From Emergencia timonensis (GTDB lineage Bacteria > Bacillota > Clostridia > Peptostreptococcales > Anaerovoracaceae), in assembly GCF_900086585.1 (NCBI RefSeq), contig NZ_FLKM01000009.1, positions 2,108,001-2,172,000 of the forward strand: a stretch of 64,000 nucleotides of DNA, given 5' to 3'. A program made the position numbers and the translations under genes. A model generated the notes under the pieces. That model made no database searches. It worked only from the letters and a program-made list of their open reading frames with translations, and was not told the origin of the DNA. This document shows positions 50,620 to 59,161 of this stretch, piece by piece (positions within the stretch are counted from its first letter, which is position 1; every line of letters starts with the position of its first letter).

Positions 50620-51663
50620 TTATTTCTGGTATTTGCCGTAATTCTGGGCTTCTTCAACGATCAGTTTTGCCATATCAAAGTTCAAAGCTGACGGATATTC
50701 ACAGCCAGTCGCCAAAATAAATCCGCCGCCTTTGGCCAAACCATCAATCTGGTTTCTGCATTCCTCTCTGACCTGATCCTCTGTGGCAGCTAAAAGCCAG
50801 CCCGGTTCAATCATACCGATAAATGTGGTCTGGTCGCCGTACTTTTCCTTCATCTCCTCCATCGTCTTGCAGTCAGGCGGGAAATGATCCAATGAAAAAG
50901 CAACCGGCTGCATCCTCTTTATCTGTTCTTTCATATAGAGACCTTCTCCGCAGTTATGTACCATAACCATGGCGCCGTGATCTCTCACAGTCTGTGCCAA
51001 CTCTTCTACGAGAGGGCCTTCCACCTTATCCCACATCTTAGGGCTGAGAATTGTCTTTGATGAATATAAGGTGTCAAACATAATCGCGTGGCAACCAGAT
51101 TCAATCAATGCAATGGCAAACTCCTTGAGGGTTTCTGTAATGTTGTGCAGAGCCTGGTTCATCTTGTCAGGGCATTTAATCATGTCATAGAACATCTGCT
51201 CCTGGCCTCTCATCATGCTCAGTACGCCCAGGGGGCCAAATACGAAGCCGATAATCGGTTTTTCCTGCCCTCTCGCTTCATAGAGCTTCTTCGCCAGCTC
51301 TATGTGTTCGCTCATTCTAGGTGTTTCTCTAGGATCGATAATCTCTACCTTGTCATAATCATCTTCACTTTTAAGCAGTCTGTCATCCATATCTGGATGT
51401 GCCGCGTTTTTCGGGCTGTAAACCACCTTCTGCCCCCAGTCTGCCGCTTCTACAGAAAGGTCAATCAAAGTGCAAATTGCGTCGACACCGATTTCGTCCG
51501 TTGCTCTAATGATGGATTCTGCACATTTGTCCACATCCTTGGACCATTCTTCGTAATCAATACCGAGGGTCTGCATGGATACGCTGTTAATTAACGGATA
51601 TACTGGCACCCTGTCAGGTTCCTGATGGTTTAATGCCATTGTAACTCTCTCTATGGAATTCAT
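50620..51663 (-). CDS. Uroporphyrinogen decarboxylase-fold methyltransferase (MtaA/CmuA-like)
   Basis: 347 residues. TIM-barrel of the UroD superfamily: ERVTMALNHQEPDRVPVYPLIN at the N-terminus, GFVFGPLGVLSMMRG, VHNCGEG (His and Cys ligands) and ATGCEYPSALNFDMAKL (third ligand Cys). The HxC...C set is the zinc site of corrinoid:CoM-type methyltransferases, absent from true HemE. It is likely to move a methyl group to or from a corrinoid protein; no corrinoid-protein gene is next to it. TAGGAGG precedes the ATG. Co-directional with the HyuA-like gene, 68 nt apart. Confidence 0.88.
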   Translation of the reverse strand: MNSIERVTMALNHQEPDRVPVYPLINSVSMQTLGIDYEEWSKDVDKCAESIIRATDEIGVDAICTLIDLSVEAADWGQKVVYSPKNAAHPDMDDRLLKSEDDYDKVEIIDPRETPRMSEHIELAKKLYEARGQEKPIIGFVFGPLGVLSMMRGQEQMFYDMIKCPDKMNQALHNITETLKEFAIALIESGCHAIMFDTLYSSKTILSPKMWDKVEGPLVEELAQTVRDHGAMVMVHNCGEGLYMKEQIKRMQPVAFSLDHFPPDCKTMEEMKEKYGDQTTFIGMIEPGWLLAATEDQVREECRNQIDGLAKGGGFILATGCEYPSALNFDMAKLIVEEAQNYGKYQK

Positions 51664-51780
51664 AATTACCTCCTAAAAAAACAATTTTACTTTTATTTGA
51701 TAATTACAGTATATCCGTCCCCATTAGAAAAGAATATGAAAAATTTCCTGATAATTATGAATATATTTAGGCAATTTCCT

Positions 51781-51805
51781 TAGTATTAGACTAAATCTAA
51801 TACTA
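51781..51805. promoter_or_regulatory. Perfect palindrome upstream of the MtaA-like operon
   Basis: TAGTATTAGA (51781-51790), 5-nt spacer, TCTAATACTA (51796-51805). No T-run follows on the minus strand, so an operator is more likely than a terminator. It lies ~120 nt before the MtaA-like start. Confidence 0.5.
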
Positions 51806-51843
51806 CTTCAATTCAAGCCTCTTTTTTTGGTCATTTTTTTGTT

Positions 51844-52527
51844 TTATTTTTGTAATCTTCTAATTTTCTCCCTGATTTTTAACATTTTCATATCAGTCTC
51901 TGCGATGGTATCCGCGCATTCCTTCAACTCAGTCATTATTTCATCTGCATTGTCGATATCCTGTTTGTATTTCATCTGATGTTCCAGGCTGGCCCAGAAG
52001 TCCATAGCCACAGTTCGAATCTGCACCTCAACCCGCATCGGTCTCTTCTCATTGGAGAAAAATACGGGTACTTCCACGATCATATGATAACTTCTGTATC
52101 CGTTTGGTTTGGGATTCTGGATGTAGTCTTTGACTCTGATTAACTTAATATCGTCCTGTTGAACCAGCATTCTCGCAACTTTGTAAATATCATCTACAAA
52201 AGAACAGATGACCCTGATTCCCGCAACGTCATTAAGATTCTCTTGAATCGATCCTAAAGAAATGGCGTCTCCCTGTCGCTTTAATTTTTCCAAAATGCTG
52301 AACGGTTTTTTTCTTCTTGACGATACCGAAGAAATTGGGCTCTGTTCTGCCAGCAGAGATAACTCGTCATTGAGAATCTCCAGCTTCGTCCTCACTTCTC
52401 TGATAGCGGAATCATATCGCATCATCAAAACGTCAAACTCTTCCAATATCTTCAATGTTTCTTGCGGATCATCAGGAAGCAGTTCCTGCATCAGTTCCTT
52501 GGTTTTTTCCTCATTTATTGCTCTCAT
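51844..52527 (-). CDS. relQ: Small alarmone synthetase, RelQ/YjbM type
   Basis: 227 residues. (p)ppGpp synthetase domain only: SISSVSSRRKKPFSILEKLKR, DVAGIRVICSFVDDIYKVARML, RVKDYIQNPKPNGYRSYHMIVEV, MRVEVQIRTVAMDFWASLEHQMKYK. There is no hydrolase domain. It makes ppGpp or pGpp under cell-wall or other stress. It lies 13 nt downstream of the lipase-like gene in the same direction. Confidence 0.93.
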   Translation of the reverse strand: MRAINEEKTKELMQELLPDDPQETLKILEEFDVLMMRYDSAIREVRTKLEILNDELSLLAEQSPISSVSSRRKKPFSILEKLKRQGDAISLGSIQENLNDVAGIRVICSFVDDIYKVARMLVQQDDIKLIRVKDYIQNPKPNGYRSYHMIVEVPVFFSNEKRPMRVEVQIRTVAMDFWASLEHQMKYKQDIDNADEIMTELKECADTIAETDMKMLKIREKIRRLQK

Positions 52528-52540
52528 TTCCCGTCTATTC

Positions 52541-53389
52541 CTATTCTAAAATAAATTCAATGATCTTTGCTATAACTTCATCGCCGGTAGTCTCTGGACC
52601 GCCATTATGTATTTCGTGGCAGTAACCCGGCCACTCGATATAAGTAAATCCTGCTGTACCAGACAGACGTCCTGCGACTGCTCTGCTCCCCTTGATATCG
52701 CAGATTTTATCCATATCACCGTGCATCAGCAACAGAGATTTTCCTTCTGCACCGCGGTTATCCTCGTTTACGCCCGCTGCAATGGCATTGCCAAAGTCGT
52801 AACAATCCACGGCACACCTGAGGGAAATTTTATCGTGAACCAGCGGGTCGTCGTGATAAGGTCTGACATATTTCAAATTCCCCAAATCTTCTTCCGGAAA
52901 GGATGAAGCGATGGTCTTTTTCGGAAACACCTTCGAAGCAGCCTTCACGCAGGTATACAGCGGCCCAGGAATCTGCATTACCAGCTTGATCCAAGGTGCC
53001 GACACGATATACTTCTGCGGCACATCGTTTTTTCTGCCGACGGCTCGATAATGTAAGCAGATGTTGCCGCCCATGCTGTGCCCATACAAGATCAGCGGAA
53101 GCCCTGGATAAAGCTCCTGCGCATACTCGATCAAAGCATCTACATCTGCTAAAACTTCTTTTCGCGGCGCAGTATCGCCTCGTACACCGCTGGAAATCCC
53201 GTGCCCTCTCAGGTCCATTGATAGCACGGCGATTCCCTTCTCTGCCAGTTTCTTTGCCATGCGTTGGTATCTTCCCGCATGCTCGCCAATTCCGTGAATC
53301 AAGCACATCACATAGGACGCATTGTCACAAGGAAAATGATAGCCAGTGACGGCACGTGCTCTCTTCTCGAAAGCAAAATTCTCATACAT
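52541..53389 (-). CDS. Alpha/beta hydrolase (monoacylglycerol lipase / S33-like)
   Basis: 282 residues. Oxyanion region CLIHGIGEHAGRYQRMAKKL, DLRGHGISSG, nucleophile elbow YGHSMGGNICLHY, acid region LLMHGDMDKICD and His in PGYCHEIHN. This order matches monoacylglycerol lipase and lysophospholipase relatives. No signal peptide; cytoplasmic or membrane-associated. The natural ester substrate is unknown. Confidence 0.9.
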   Translation of the reverse strand: MYENFAFEKRARAVTGYHFPCDNASYVMCLIHGIGEHAGRYQRMAKKLAEKGIAVLSMDLRGHGISSGVRGDTAPRKEVLADVDALIEYAQELYPGLPLILYGHSMGGNICLHYRAVGRKNDVPQKYIVSAPWIKLVMQIPGPLYTCVKAASKVFPKKTIASSFPEEDLGNLKYVRPYHDDPLVHDKISLRCAVDCYDFGNAIAAGVNEDNRGAEGKSLLLMHGDMDKICDIKGSRAVAGRLSGTAGFTYIEWPGYCHEIHNGGPETTGDEVIAKIIEFILE

Positions 53390-53542
53390 GATTACAAGCT
53401 CCTTTACAAAAAAATACTAAATCGTTACAAAAAAAGTTCAAAAACGAACAGATCAGATGATTTCCCTTGCATTCCCCATACAACAGGATTACAGTAACTA
53501 TACGAGATACAGCCGTGCACCATAGAAGGAGGGTCCTGCGTA

Positions 53543-53650
53543 ATGAAGAAGAATTGTTCACTCTGCGGAAACATCTATCACAACACCGTATTTAAAGGCG
53601 GATACGTATGCGAAGATTGTATCAAGTTCGTCAAACATATCCAGGATTGA
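53543..53650 (+). CDS. 35-residue zinc-ribbon microprotein
   Basis: MKKNCSLCGNIYHNTVFKGG then YVCEDCIKFVKHIQD and a stop. Two CxxC knuckles (Cys5, Cys8, Cys23, Cys26) spaced as in a treble-clef or rubredoxin-like zinc ribbon. A strong GGAGGG site lies ~8 nt before the ATG, and a terminator follows at 53796, so it is an independent short transcript. Similar tiny CxxC proteins occur in clostridia, with no known function that I can name. Confidence 0.75.
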   Translation: MKKNCSLCGNIYHNTVFKGGYVCEDCIKFVKHIQD

Positions 53651-53795
53651 CAACATTTTCAGTGAATTTGTGTACCCTTAGTCACTGAAGGTAAGCTATC
53701 ACTACAGATTATTTGCCGACACCTACTCATAACATTTTTTTAATCTGTCATAGATTGTAGAATATCAAATACGAAGCGCACGGTTTTGTATCATC

Positions 53796-53823
53796 AGAGG
53801 CTGTTATGTCAGCCTCTTTTTTT
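53796..53823 (+). terminator. Terminator of the microprotein transcript
   Basis: AGAGGCT/AGCCTCT stem with an 8-nt loop and a T7 run on the plus strand. It overlaps the last codons of the convergent flavin reductase gene. Confidence 0.8.
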
Positions 53824-54438
53824 CCTTCGATTGGTATTTCTCGCCATCTTTTCCCGATTGATTCGTTTACGCGTCTTCGGCTTCATGATGGAGTAGCCGA
53901 ACTTACCGAGAGGCTGCCTTTTGAGACCAAAGTATTCGCCATGGTTGTAACTGAGCATCCCTGCTTCATCCAGGCAAATTCGTCCCTTTTCGTCAAAGAG
54001 CTTCTCATCTGCGTGAACCTTGACGATTTCTGCAATAAACATATCGTGAGATGGATATTCTTTGACTTCCAGCACCTTACATTCTAAATTTACCGGGGAC
54101 TCCAAGATCATAGGGCAAGAGACGATTTCAGCCTTTTCCTGATGCAGTCCCGTCTCTTTGAATTTATCCATATCACGGCCTGACTTTACGCCACAGAAAT
54201 CAGTTGCCTTGGCCAAATTCTCTGTGGTCAGATTAATGACAAATTCACCGCTTTTACTGATCAGCTGGTGAGAATGTCTGCTCTTTCTGACAGAGACATA
54301 GGTCATGGGAGGCTCTGAATTGATGATGCCCGTCCAGGCGATGGTGATGATATTTCTTTCATTATCGCTGCCGCAGGATACCATGACCACTGGCAGAGGA
54401 TTCAGCATCGTTCCTGGTTTCATTGCTCTCTTTGTCAT
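53809..54438 (-). CDS. Flavin reductase-like domain protein
   Basis: 209 residues. FMN-binding split-barrel of the flavin reductase class: PLPVVMVSCGSDNERNIITIAWTGIINSEPPMTYVSVRKSRHSHQLISKSGEFVINL and AKATDFCGVKSGRDMDKF. The C-terminus is strongly basic (KPKTRKRINREKMARNTNRRKKRG), which is unusual and could bind nucleic acid or acidic partners. It starts 3 nt after rluD ends, as the last gene of the ffh-divIVA operon. Confidence 0.87.
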   Translation of the reverse strand: MTKRAMKPGTMLNPLPVVMVSCGSDNERNIITIAWTGIINSEPPMTYVSVRKSRHSHQLISKSGEFVINLTTENLAKATDFCGVKSGRDMDKFKETGLHQEKAEIVSCPMILESPVNLECKVLEVKEYPSHDMFIAEIVKVHADEKLFDEKGRICLDEAGMLSYNHGEYFGLKRQPLGKFGYSIMKPKTRKRINREKMARNTNRRKKRG

Positions 54439-54441
54439 AAT

Positions 54442-55374
54442 CTATTCCTTTCTGAGTCCTGTCAATATCGTTACAAAATATTCCGGCAGAGGACTGTCAA
54501 ATTCCATGTAAACGCCGGTTCTAGGATGTACAAAACCCAGGGTTTTAGCGTGAAGCATCTGTCCTTCTACTGGAACGGTCTGTTTTTTCGGCCCATATAG
54601 CAGATCTCCCACCAGAGGATGTTTGATGTAAGCCATATGAACCCGGATTTGATGAGTTCGTCCTGTTTCCAGCTGCGCCTCAATCAGGGTATACTTGCCG
54701 AAACGTTCCAGCACTTTATAGTGGGTGACTGCATGCTTGGCATTCATATTCGTAACAGCCCGTTTCAACCGATTTTTCGGATCTCTCCCTAGGGGTGCAT
54801 TTACGGTGCCTTCGTCTTCTCTTATATTGTGATAGACCAACGCTTGATATCGCCTGGTGATGGAGTGCTCCGCCAGTTGTGCAGACAAAGATTCGTGTGC
54901 CTTATCATTTTTCGCGATCATTAAAAGTCCGCTGGTATCCTTGTCAATTCTGTGAACGATGCCGGGACGTATCACGCCGTTGATAGAAGACAGTCTCTCT
55001 CCGCAGTGAAACATGACCGCATTAACCAGAGTGCCCGTATAATTGCCTACTGCCGGATGAACGACCATTCCCCGCGGCTTATCGACCACCAGTAGATCCT
55101 CATCCTCATATACGATGTCGATGGGAATGTCCTCCGCTTCTATTTGCAGGTCGACAGGTTTCGGTATCGTAATCTCAACCAGATCGCTGGCAGCTACCTT
55201 GTATTTCTTAGATGTGCAGGGCTTTCCGTTTACCAGAATGTTTCCCTTTTCAAAGAGTTTCTGAATAAAGCTTCTCGACGTATCCGGTAAAGACAAAGAG
55301 AGCACGAGATCAATTCTGGTGCCCTTCTGTTCTTCTTCGATATAAAATTGATATTTTTCTTCTTTCTCACTCAT
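54442..55374 (-). CDS. rluD: RluD-family 23S rRNA pseudouridine synthase
   Basis: 310 residues. S4 domain at ~15-75 (RIDLVLSLSLPDTSRSFIQKLFEKGNILVNGK), catalytic motif IVHRIDKDTSGLLMIAKN, and ETGRTHQIRVHMAYIKHPLVGDLLYG. Pairs with lspA as in Bacillus ylyB. It overlaps lspA by 8 nt. Confidence 0.95.
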   Translation of the reverse strand: MSEKEEKYQFYIEEEQKGTRIDLVLSLSLPDTSRSFIQKLFEKGNILVNGKPCTSKKYKVAASDLVEITIPKPVDLQIEAEDIPIDIVYEDEDLLVVDKPRGMVVHPAVGNYTGTLVNAVMFHCGERLSSINGVIRPGIVHRIDKDTSGLLMIAKNDKAHESLSAQLAEHSITRRYQALVYHNIREDEGTVNAPLGRDPKNRLKRAVTNMNAKHAVTHYKVLERFGKYTLIEAQLETGRTHQIRVHMAYIKHPLVGDLLYGPKKQTVPVEGQMLHAKTLGFVHPRTGVYMEFDSPLPEYFVTILTGLRKE

Positions 55375-55828
55375 GTTTTTTTAGCCTGTCACCTGCTAGA
55401 ATATAAACGATAAACAGTGCACAGCCAAAAGTCACCGCGATATCAGCAATATTGAATACTGGTGGAAAAATGCTGAAATCAAACATATCGGTAACCTCAC
55501 CAAAAGCAATGCGATCGATCAGATTGCCGATTCCGCCTGCGATAATCAGGGTCCAAGAAGCGTAGAGTGTCCAGTGTTCCCCTCTATGGCGGTGCAGATA
55601 CCACAGCGCTGCAACGATACCTGCAATTGGAATGACGACCAGCAAGAGTCGCTGTCCGCTCATCATACTGAAAGCTGCGCCACTGTTTCTTATATAAGTC
55701 AGCCGAAAAAAATCTCCCAAGATGCTGATAGAATCGCCTACATGCATTGTCATTCTGATCACCGCTTTGGAGACTTGGTCCGAGGCGATTACCAGGGCTG
55801 CAGTCAAATAATATTTCATATAAATCAC
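55367..55828 (-). CDS. lspA: Lipoprotein signal peptidase (signal peptidase II)
   Basis: About 150 residues, four TM helices. Catalytic Asp in GGIGNLIDRI and in FNIADIAV; the family NxGaAFS appears as RNSGAAFSM. It cuts lipoprotein signal peptides, such as those of the two lipoproteins in this window. Start is uncertain: GTG at 55828 or ATG at 55819; neither has a ribosome site at normal distance. A GGAGG lies at 55847-55851, with a GC-rich hairpin (55828-55846) between it and the start. Confidence 0.93.
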   Translation of the reverse strand: MIYMKYYLTAALVIASDQVSKAVIRMTMHVGDSISILGDFFRLTYIRNSGAAFSMMSGQRLLLVVIPIAGIVAALWYLHRHRGEHWTLYASWTLIIAGGIGNLIDRIAFGEVTDMFDFSIFPPVFNIADIAVTFGCALFIVYILAGDRLKKHE

Positions 55829-55851
55829 GGGGCAACTGGTGCCCCGCCTCC
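55828..55851 (-). promoter_or_regulatory. Hairpin between the ribosome site and start codon of lspA
   Basis: Minus strand GGGAGG is followed by CGGGGCA-CCAGT-TGCCCCG (7-bp stem) and then GTGATTTATATG. Folding of the stem would bring GGAGG near the start codon; without folding the distance is too long. Confidence 0.5.
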
Positions 55852-55881
55852 CATTAACTTTTTATTGTGCGACATACACCA

Positions 55882-56586
55882 TCAGATGATTCTCGTCTTT
55901 GTCAAATCCTCTTTTACAATGGTCTTTTTCGGTTCTTCTTGTTTCCCCTTGCCGAAATCCTCCATCAACATATCCTCAAAAGATTTTTCATCAATTACCA
56001 TGGTTTCGCCTTTCAAAGGAATCCTGACCTCTGGAACTGGAGGAACTGGTTCCTTCATCACGGATGCCTGCGTCGGTACCGTTTTCTTCACCGGTTCGTC
56101 CATAGAAGCCGGCAAAAAGTCCCTTTCTAAGTCAGCCAGCAATTCTTCACTGGAGCCGTCCAGTTCATTGAGCTCATCCTCCAATATTTGTTTATATCTG
56201 CCCCGGAATCGGGTGATTTTATCTTTCAGCTTCGCTCCCTCCTCTGTCAGCTTAGAGATGGATTCTTTCGCATCTCTCTGCATGACATCGGCATCCAACT
56301 GGGCATTTTTGATGATAATTTCTGCTCGCTTCTCCGCACTTTCTGAAATATCCCTCATCAGTTTTTTGGCTGACTCCAGAGTATTCAGCACAGAGGTCTC
56401 TGATTTTTTGTACTGATTCAGATCACTTTCCAAACTTTCAACTTTTGCTTTTAAACGTTCATTCTCTGCGAGAAGTTTCTGCAGATCAAGAGTAATTTCA
56501 TCCAGAAATTGATCTACTTCGTCTGCATTATATCCTCTCATTGCTTTGGCGAATTGTTTGTTTTCTATCTCAAGTGGCGTAATCAT
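55882..56586 (-). CDS. divIVA: DivIVA-family cell division / polarity protein
   Basis: 234 residues. N-terminal membrane-binding motif ITPLEIENKQFAKAMRGYNADEVDQFLDEI, then a long coiled coil (~35-170: LLAENERLKAKVESLESDL...). The C-terminal ~60 residues are low-complexity and acidic or Pro-rich. It marks negative membrane curvature at septa and poles. Follows yggT and sepF. Confidence 0.94.
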   Translation of the reverse strand: MITPLEIENKQFAKAMRGYNADEVDQFLDEITLDLQKLLAENERLKAKVESLESDLNQYKKSETSVLNTLESAKKLMRDISESAEKRAEIIIKNAQLDADVMQRDAKESISKLTEEGAKLKDKITRFRGRYKQILEDELNELDGSSEELLADLERDFLPASMDEPVKKTVPTQASVMKEPVPPVPEVRIPLKGETMVIDEKSFEDMLMEDFGKGKQEEPKKTIVKEDLTKTRII

Positions 56587-56601
56587 AGTATATCCTTTCG
56601 T

Positions 56602-56889
56602 TTACAGTGCAAACATTATCAATATCCGTATTATAATTCTTGAAATGATTTCTATTGCAATCATTGCCAGCATCGGAGAAAAATCTACCGGCCCTGTATT
56701 GAATTTCATCAATAACTTACGAAACGGCGCTACCACCGGATCAGTAATCTTGGCCAGAAATTGGTATATTCTGCCTGCTGATGAGTATGGATTATACGCA
56801 ACAAAAAAACTCATCACACACATGGCAATCAGAGCAAAAGAAATTAACTGTGCAAATAAGTTAATCGCTCGAATTAAAACGTATATCAC
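56602..56889 (-). CDS. yggT: YggT-family membrane protein
   Basis: 95 residues, two TM segments (ISFALIAMCVMSFFVAYNPYSS... and MLAMIAIEIISRIIIRILIMFAL). Family mark IYQFLAKITDPVVAPFRKLL. Also known as YlmG in the division cluster. Between sepF and divIVA with short gaps. Confidence 0.93.
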   Translation of the reverse strand: MIYVLIRAINLFAQLISFALIAMCVMSFFVAYNPYSSAGRIYQFLAKITDPVVAPFRKLLMKFNTGPVDFSPMLAMIAIEIISRIIIRILIMFAL

Positions 56890-56896
56890 CTGTCAA

Positions 56897-57412
56897 TTAC
56901 CTCCAAGGACTTTTTTCATCGGATGAGAAATCAAAAGCAGTTCTCTCATCCTGAGAAGAAGAAATATCCACATTTTCTGGTGCGAAGATGAAGATATTGT
57001 TCGCAACCTTCTGCACATTTCCATTCAGAGCATAAGTCGCTCCACTCATGAAATCAAAGATTTTTCTCGCAACCTCTGTTTCCAGTTTCTCTAAATTAAT
57101 TATAACCGGTCTTCTGCCTTTTAAACTGTCCACTAATTTCGGGCATTCTTCGAAAGCTTTCGGCTCAATTAAGACCAGTTTAAAAGCGCTGGTGTTCGTA
57201 ACAGAAAAGCGCTTTTCAGAGGCTTTTGAAGAGCTGCTGCTCATAGGCGGCTTCGGCTTCTTTTCTGTGGTCACCGTATCGCTGACATAAGAGCGTCTCG
57301 GCTCTTTCGCTATTTTTTCTTTTGCTGCGTTGACTTCTTCCTCTGTAATCATTTCGTCATCGTCAAGCTCTTCTATACCGATTACTTTTTTGATTGATTC
57401 TGCAAAACCCAT
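56897..57412 (-). CDS. sepF: Cell division protein SepF
   Basis: 171 residues. N-terminal amphipathic helix MGFAESIKKVIGI for membrane binding, a charged linker, and the C-terminal SepF domain VLIEPKAFEECPKLVDSLKGRRPVIINLEKLETEVARKIFDFMSGATYALNGNVQKVANNIFIFAPENVDIS. It anchors FtsZ and helps septum shape. Confidence 0.95.
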   Translation of the reverse strand: MGFAESIKKVIGIEELDDDEMITEEEVNAAKEKIAKEPRRSYVSDTVTTEKKPKPPMSSSSSKASEKRFSVTNTSAFKLVLIEPKAFEECPKLVDSLKGRRPVIINLEKLETEVARKIFDFMSGATYALNGNVQKVANNIFIFAPENVDISSSQDERTAFDFSSDEKSPWR

Positions 57413-57433
57413 AACTTTTTCCTCCCCTAGGTA

Positions 57434-58138
57434 TCACTTTTCTTCTTTGCGGTAATCTCTATACCCGAAAATGGCTGTTCCGACTCTGATCAAATTGGAG
57501 CCTTCTTCTATGGCTGCCTCAAAGTCATTGGTCATTCCCATTGACAGATACTCAAAATCTACCCTGTCACTCTCTTCATTAACGTATTTGTCATATATTT
57601 TCTTAACTTCTGCAAAATATTCTCTCGCATCGTTGGGATCTTGTTCAAAAGGTGCGATACACATCAACCCTTTTATTTTAATATTCGGGCACTGCTCTGC
57701 AATGTCTCTGATCAGCTGATCAGTTTCATCTGTGGTAATTCCAAACTTGGAATCCTCTTCTGCCGAGTTTACCTGAATTAAAATGTCCATGGTCAAATCG
57801 TGCTGCTGGGCTCTCTTGTTAATCTCCTTTGCCAGATGGAGGGAATCAACAGAGTGAATCAGACTCACCTTGTCGATAATGTATTTAACCTTGTTGGTCT
57901 GTAGATGACCGATTAAATGCCATCTCACCGGCTTCACTCGATCAAATTTGTCCATAATTTCCTGTACTTTATTTTCCCCAATATCGGTAATCCCTGCGTC
58001 AATAGCTTCATTCATTTCCTCTGGCGTATGAAGCTTCGTTACAGCAACTAAAAGGACATCGTCACCAGTTCTGCCTGATTTTTCAGCAGCCGCTGCCTTT
58101 AATTCGTTAATATACTCGATATTTGATTTAATTGACAT
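57434..58138 (-). CDS. yggS: YggS/PLPBP pyridoxal phosphate homeostasis protein
   Basis: 234 residues from the ATG at 58138 (AGGTG 6 nt upstream), the family's usual length. A longer in-frame ATG at 58198 reaches into the previous gene. PLP Lys in LLVAVTKLHTPEEM; WHLIGHLQTNKVKYI, MGMTNDFEAAIEEGSNLIRVGTAIFG are diagnostic. It stores and delivers PLP. Between the HlyD-like gene and sepF. Confidence 0.95.
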   Translation of the reverse strand: MSIKSNIEYINELKAAAAEKSGRTGDDVLLVAVTKLHTPEEMNEAIDAGITDIGENKVQEIMDKFDRVKPVRWHLIGHLQTNKVKYIIDKVSLIHSVDSLHLAKEINKRAQQHDLTMDILIQVNSAEEDSKFGITTDETDQLIRDIAEQCPNIKIKGLMCIAPFEQDPNDAREYFAEVKKIYDKYVNEESDRVDFEYLSMGMTNDFEAAIEEGSNLIRVGTAIFGYRDYRKEEK

Positions 58139-58172
58139 TTCTACACCTGCCTTCATAAATTTTATTATAGCA

Positions 58173-59147
58173 TTATTTTGGTTCCTTGAGAACCACATCG
58201 TAAATCTCTATGGTATCGTATGTCTTATCTGTCTCTTTATCATAGAAATAGGTATCTTTCACTAAAGACTTTTCACCGTCGCTGACGATGACTTTGATGG
58301 GAACAAAATAATAATCGTTGGTCTTGTTCTTCACATAAACCCCTTGCATCCCTTTTTCTTCAGTAATACTGCTGTTTTCAATAATTAAACCCTTGCCGCT
58401 GTCTGTTACAAGGGAGATATCAGCTACTCTCATCCTGGCGAATTTCTCATAATAATAGTCAGTCACTAAAATGACTCGCCCTTTGCCATCCTGTTCATCG
58501 GCTTTGTAAACCTTGGCTCTGACAAAATCGTCTTCAAATTCCACGGTCACTTCTTGATCTTTTGTGTAACGGCCCAGATTCTTTTTATCGATGAAGCAGA
58601 CGATGTACCATTTGGTGCGGTCCGCAACTTTGAATACAGGCTCGCCTTTGGCGATGGAGTTTCTCGCAAGATCCAAAACGTTGTCCTGACTCAATTTGCT
58701 GAAATACTCGTAAGTACCATTTTCCATATTGTCCGGTCTGATCTTCCCTTCGTAGCCGTCTGCATAATAGCTGATGACACCGCCTTTTGCTACAGAAAAA
58801 TCGCTGGTCGATACAGCGTCTCCCCCCAGCCTGGTCAGCATGTCCGTATATTTGGCAGACACTTCGCTTTCTGAACTGCCGGTCACTTCCATGACGGTTG
58901 TCCCAGCACGCACTAAGGTTCCGCCCTTGATGTAACGATTTGCCTTACCGCTTGCCGCTGAGACGTAAACCTGCTCGTCTCTGACCAGATATCCTTGCGT
59001 CTCGTCGGCCACTTTCAGTTCTCCGTATTCTACGGTATAAGAGGACACCAATGCCCCCGTCACTTTTGGTATAATATATATAATTATGTACAGCGCGATT
59101 AAGGCTATTACAAAAATTAATATTGGTTTTTTTCTAAATTTACTCAT
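58173..59147 (-). CDS. HlyD-like single-TM envelope protein
   Basis: 324 residues. One N-terminal TM (PILIFVIALIALYIIIYIIP) followed by barrel-sandwich-like strands (ETQGYLVRDEQVYVSAASGKANRYIKGGTLVRAGTTVMEV), a short helical part, and a beta-rich C-terminus. It fits the HlyD/membrane-fusion fold found next to sepF in many clostridia, yet there is no ABC or RND partner, so export is unproven. It may act in envelope or division assembly. 14 nt downstream of trmD. Confidence 0.8.
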   Translation of the reverse strand: MSKFRKKPILIFVIALIALYIIIYIIPKVTGALVSSYTVEYGELKVADETQGYLVRDEQVYVSAASGKANRYIKGGTLVRAGTTVMEVTGSSESEVSAKYTDMLTRLGGDAVSTSDFSVAKGGVISYYADGYEGKIRPDNMENGTYEYFSKLSQDNVLDLARNSIAKGEPVFKVADRTKWYIVCFIDKKNLGRYTKDQEVTVEFEDDFVRAKVYKADEQDGKGRVILVTDYYYEKFARMRVADISLVTDSGKGLIIENSSITEEKGMQGVYVKNKTNDYYFVPIKVIVSDGEKSLVKDTYFYDKETDKTYDTIEIYDVVLKEPK

Positions 59148-59161
59148 AAAATTATTTTACA

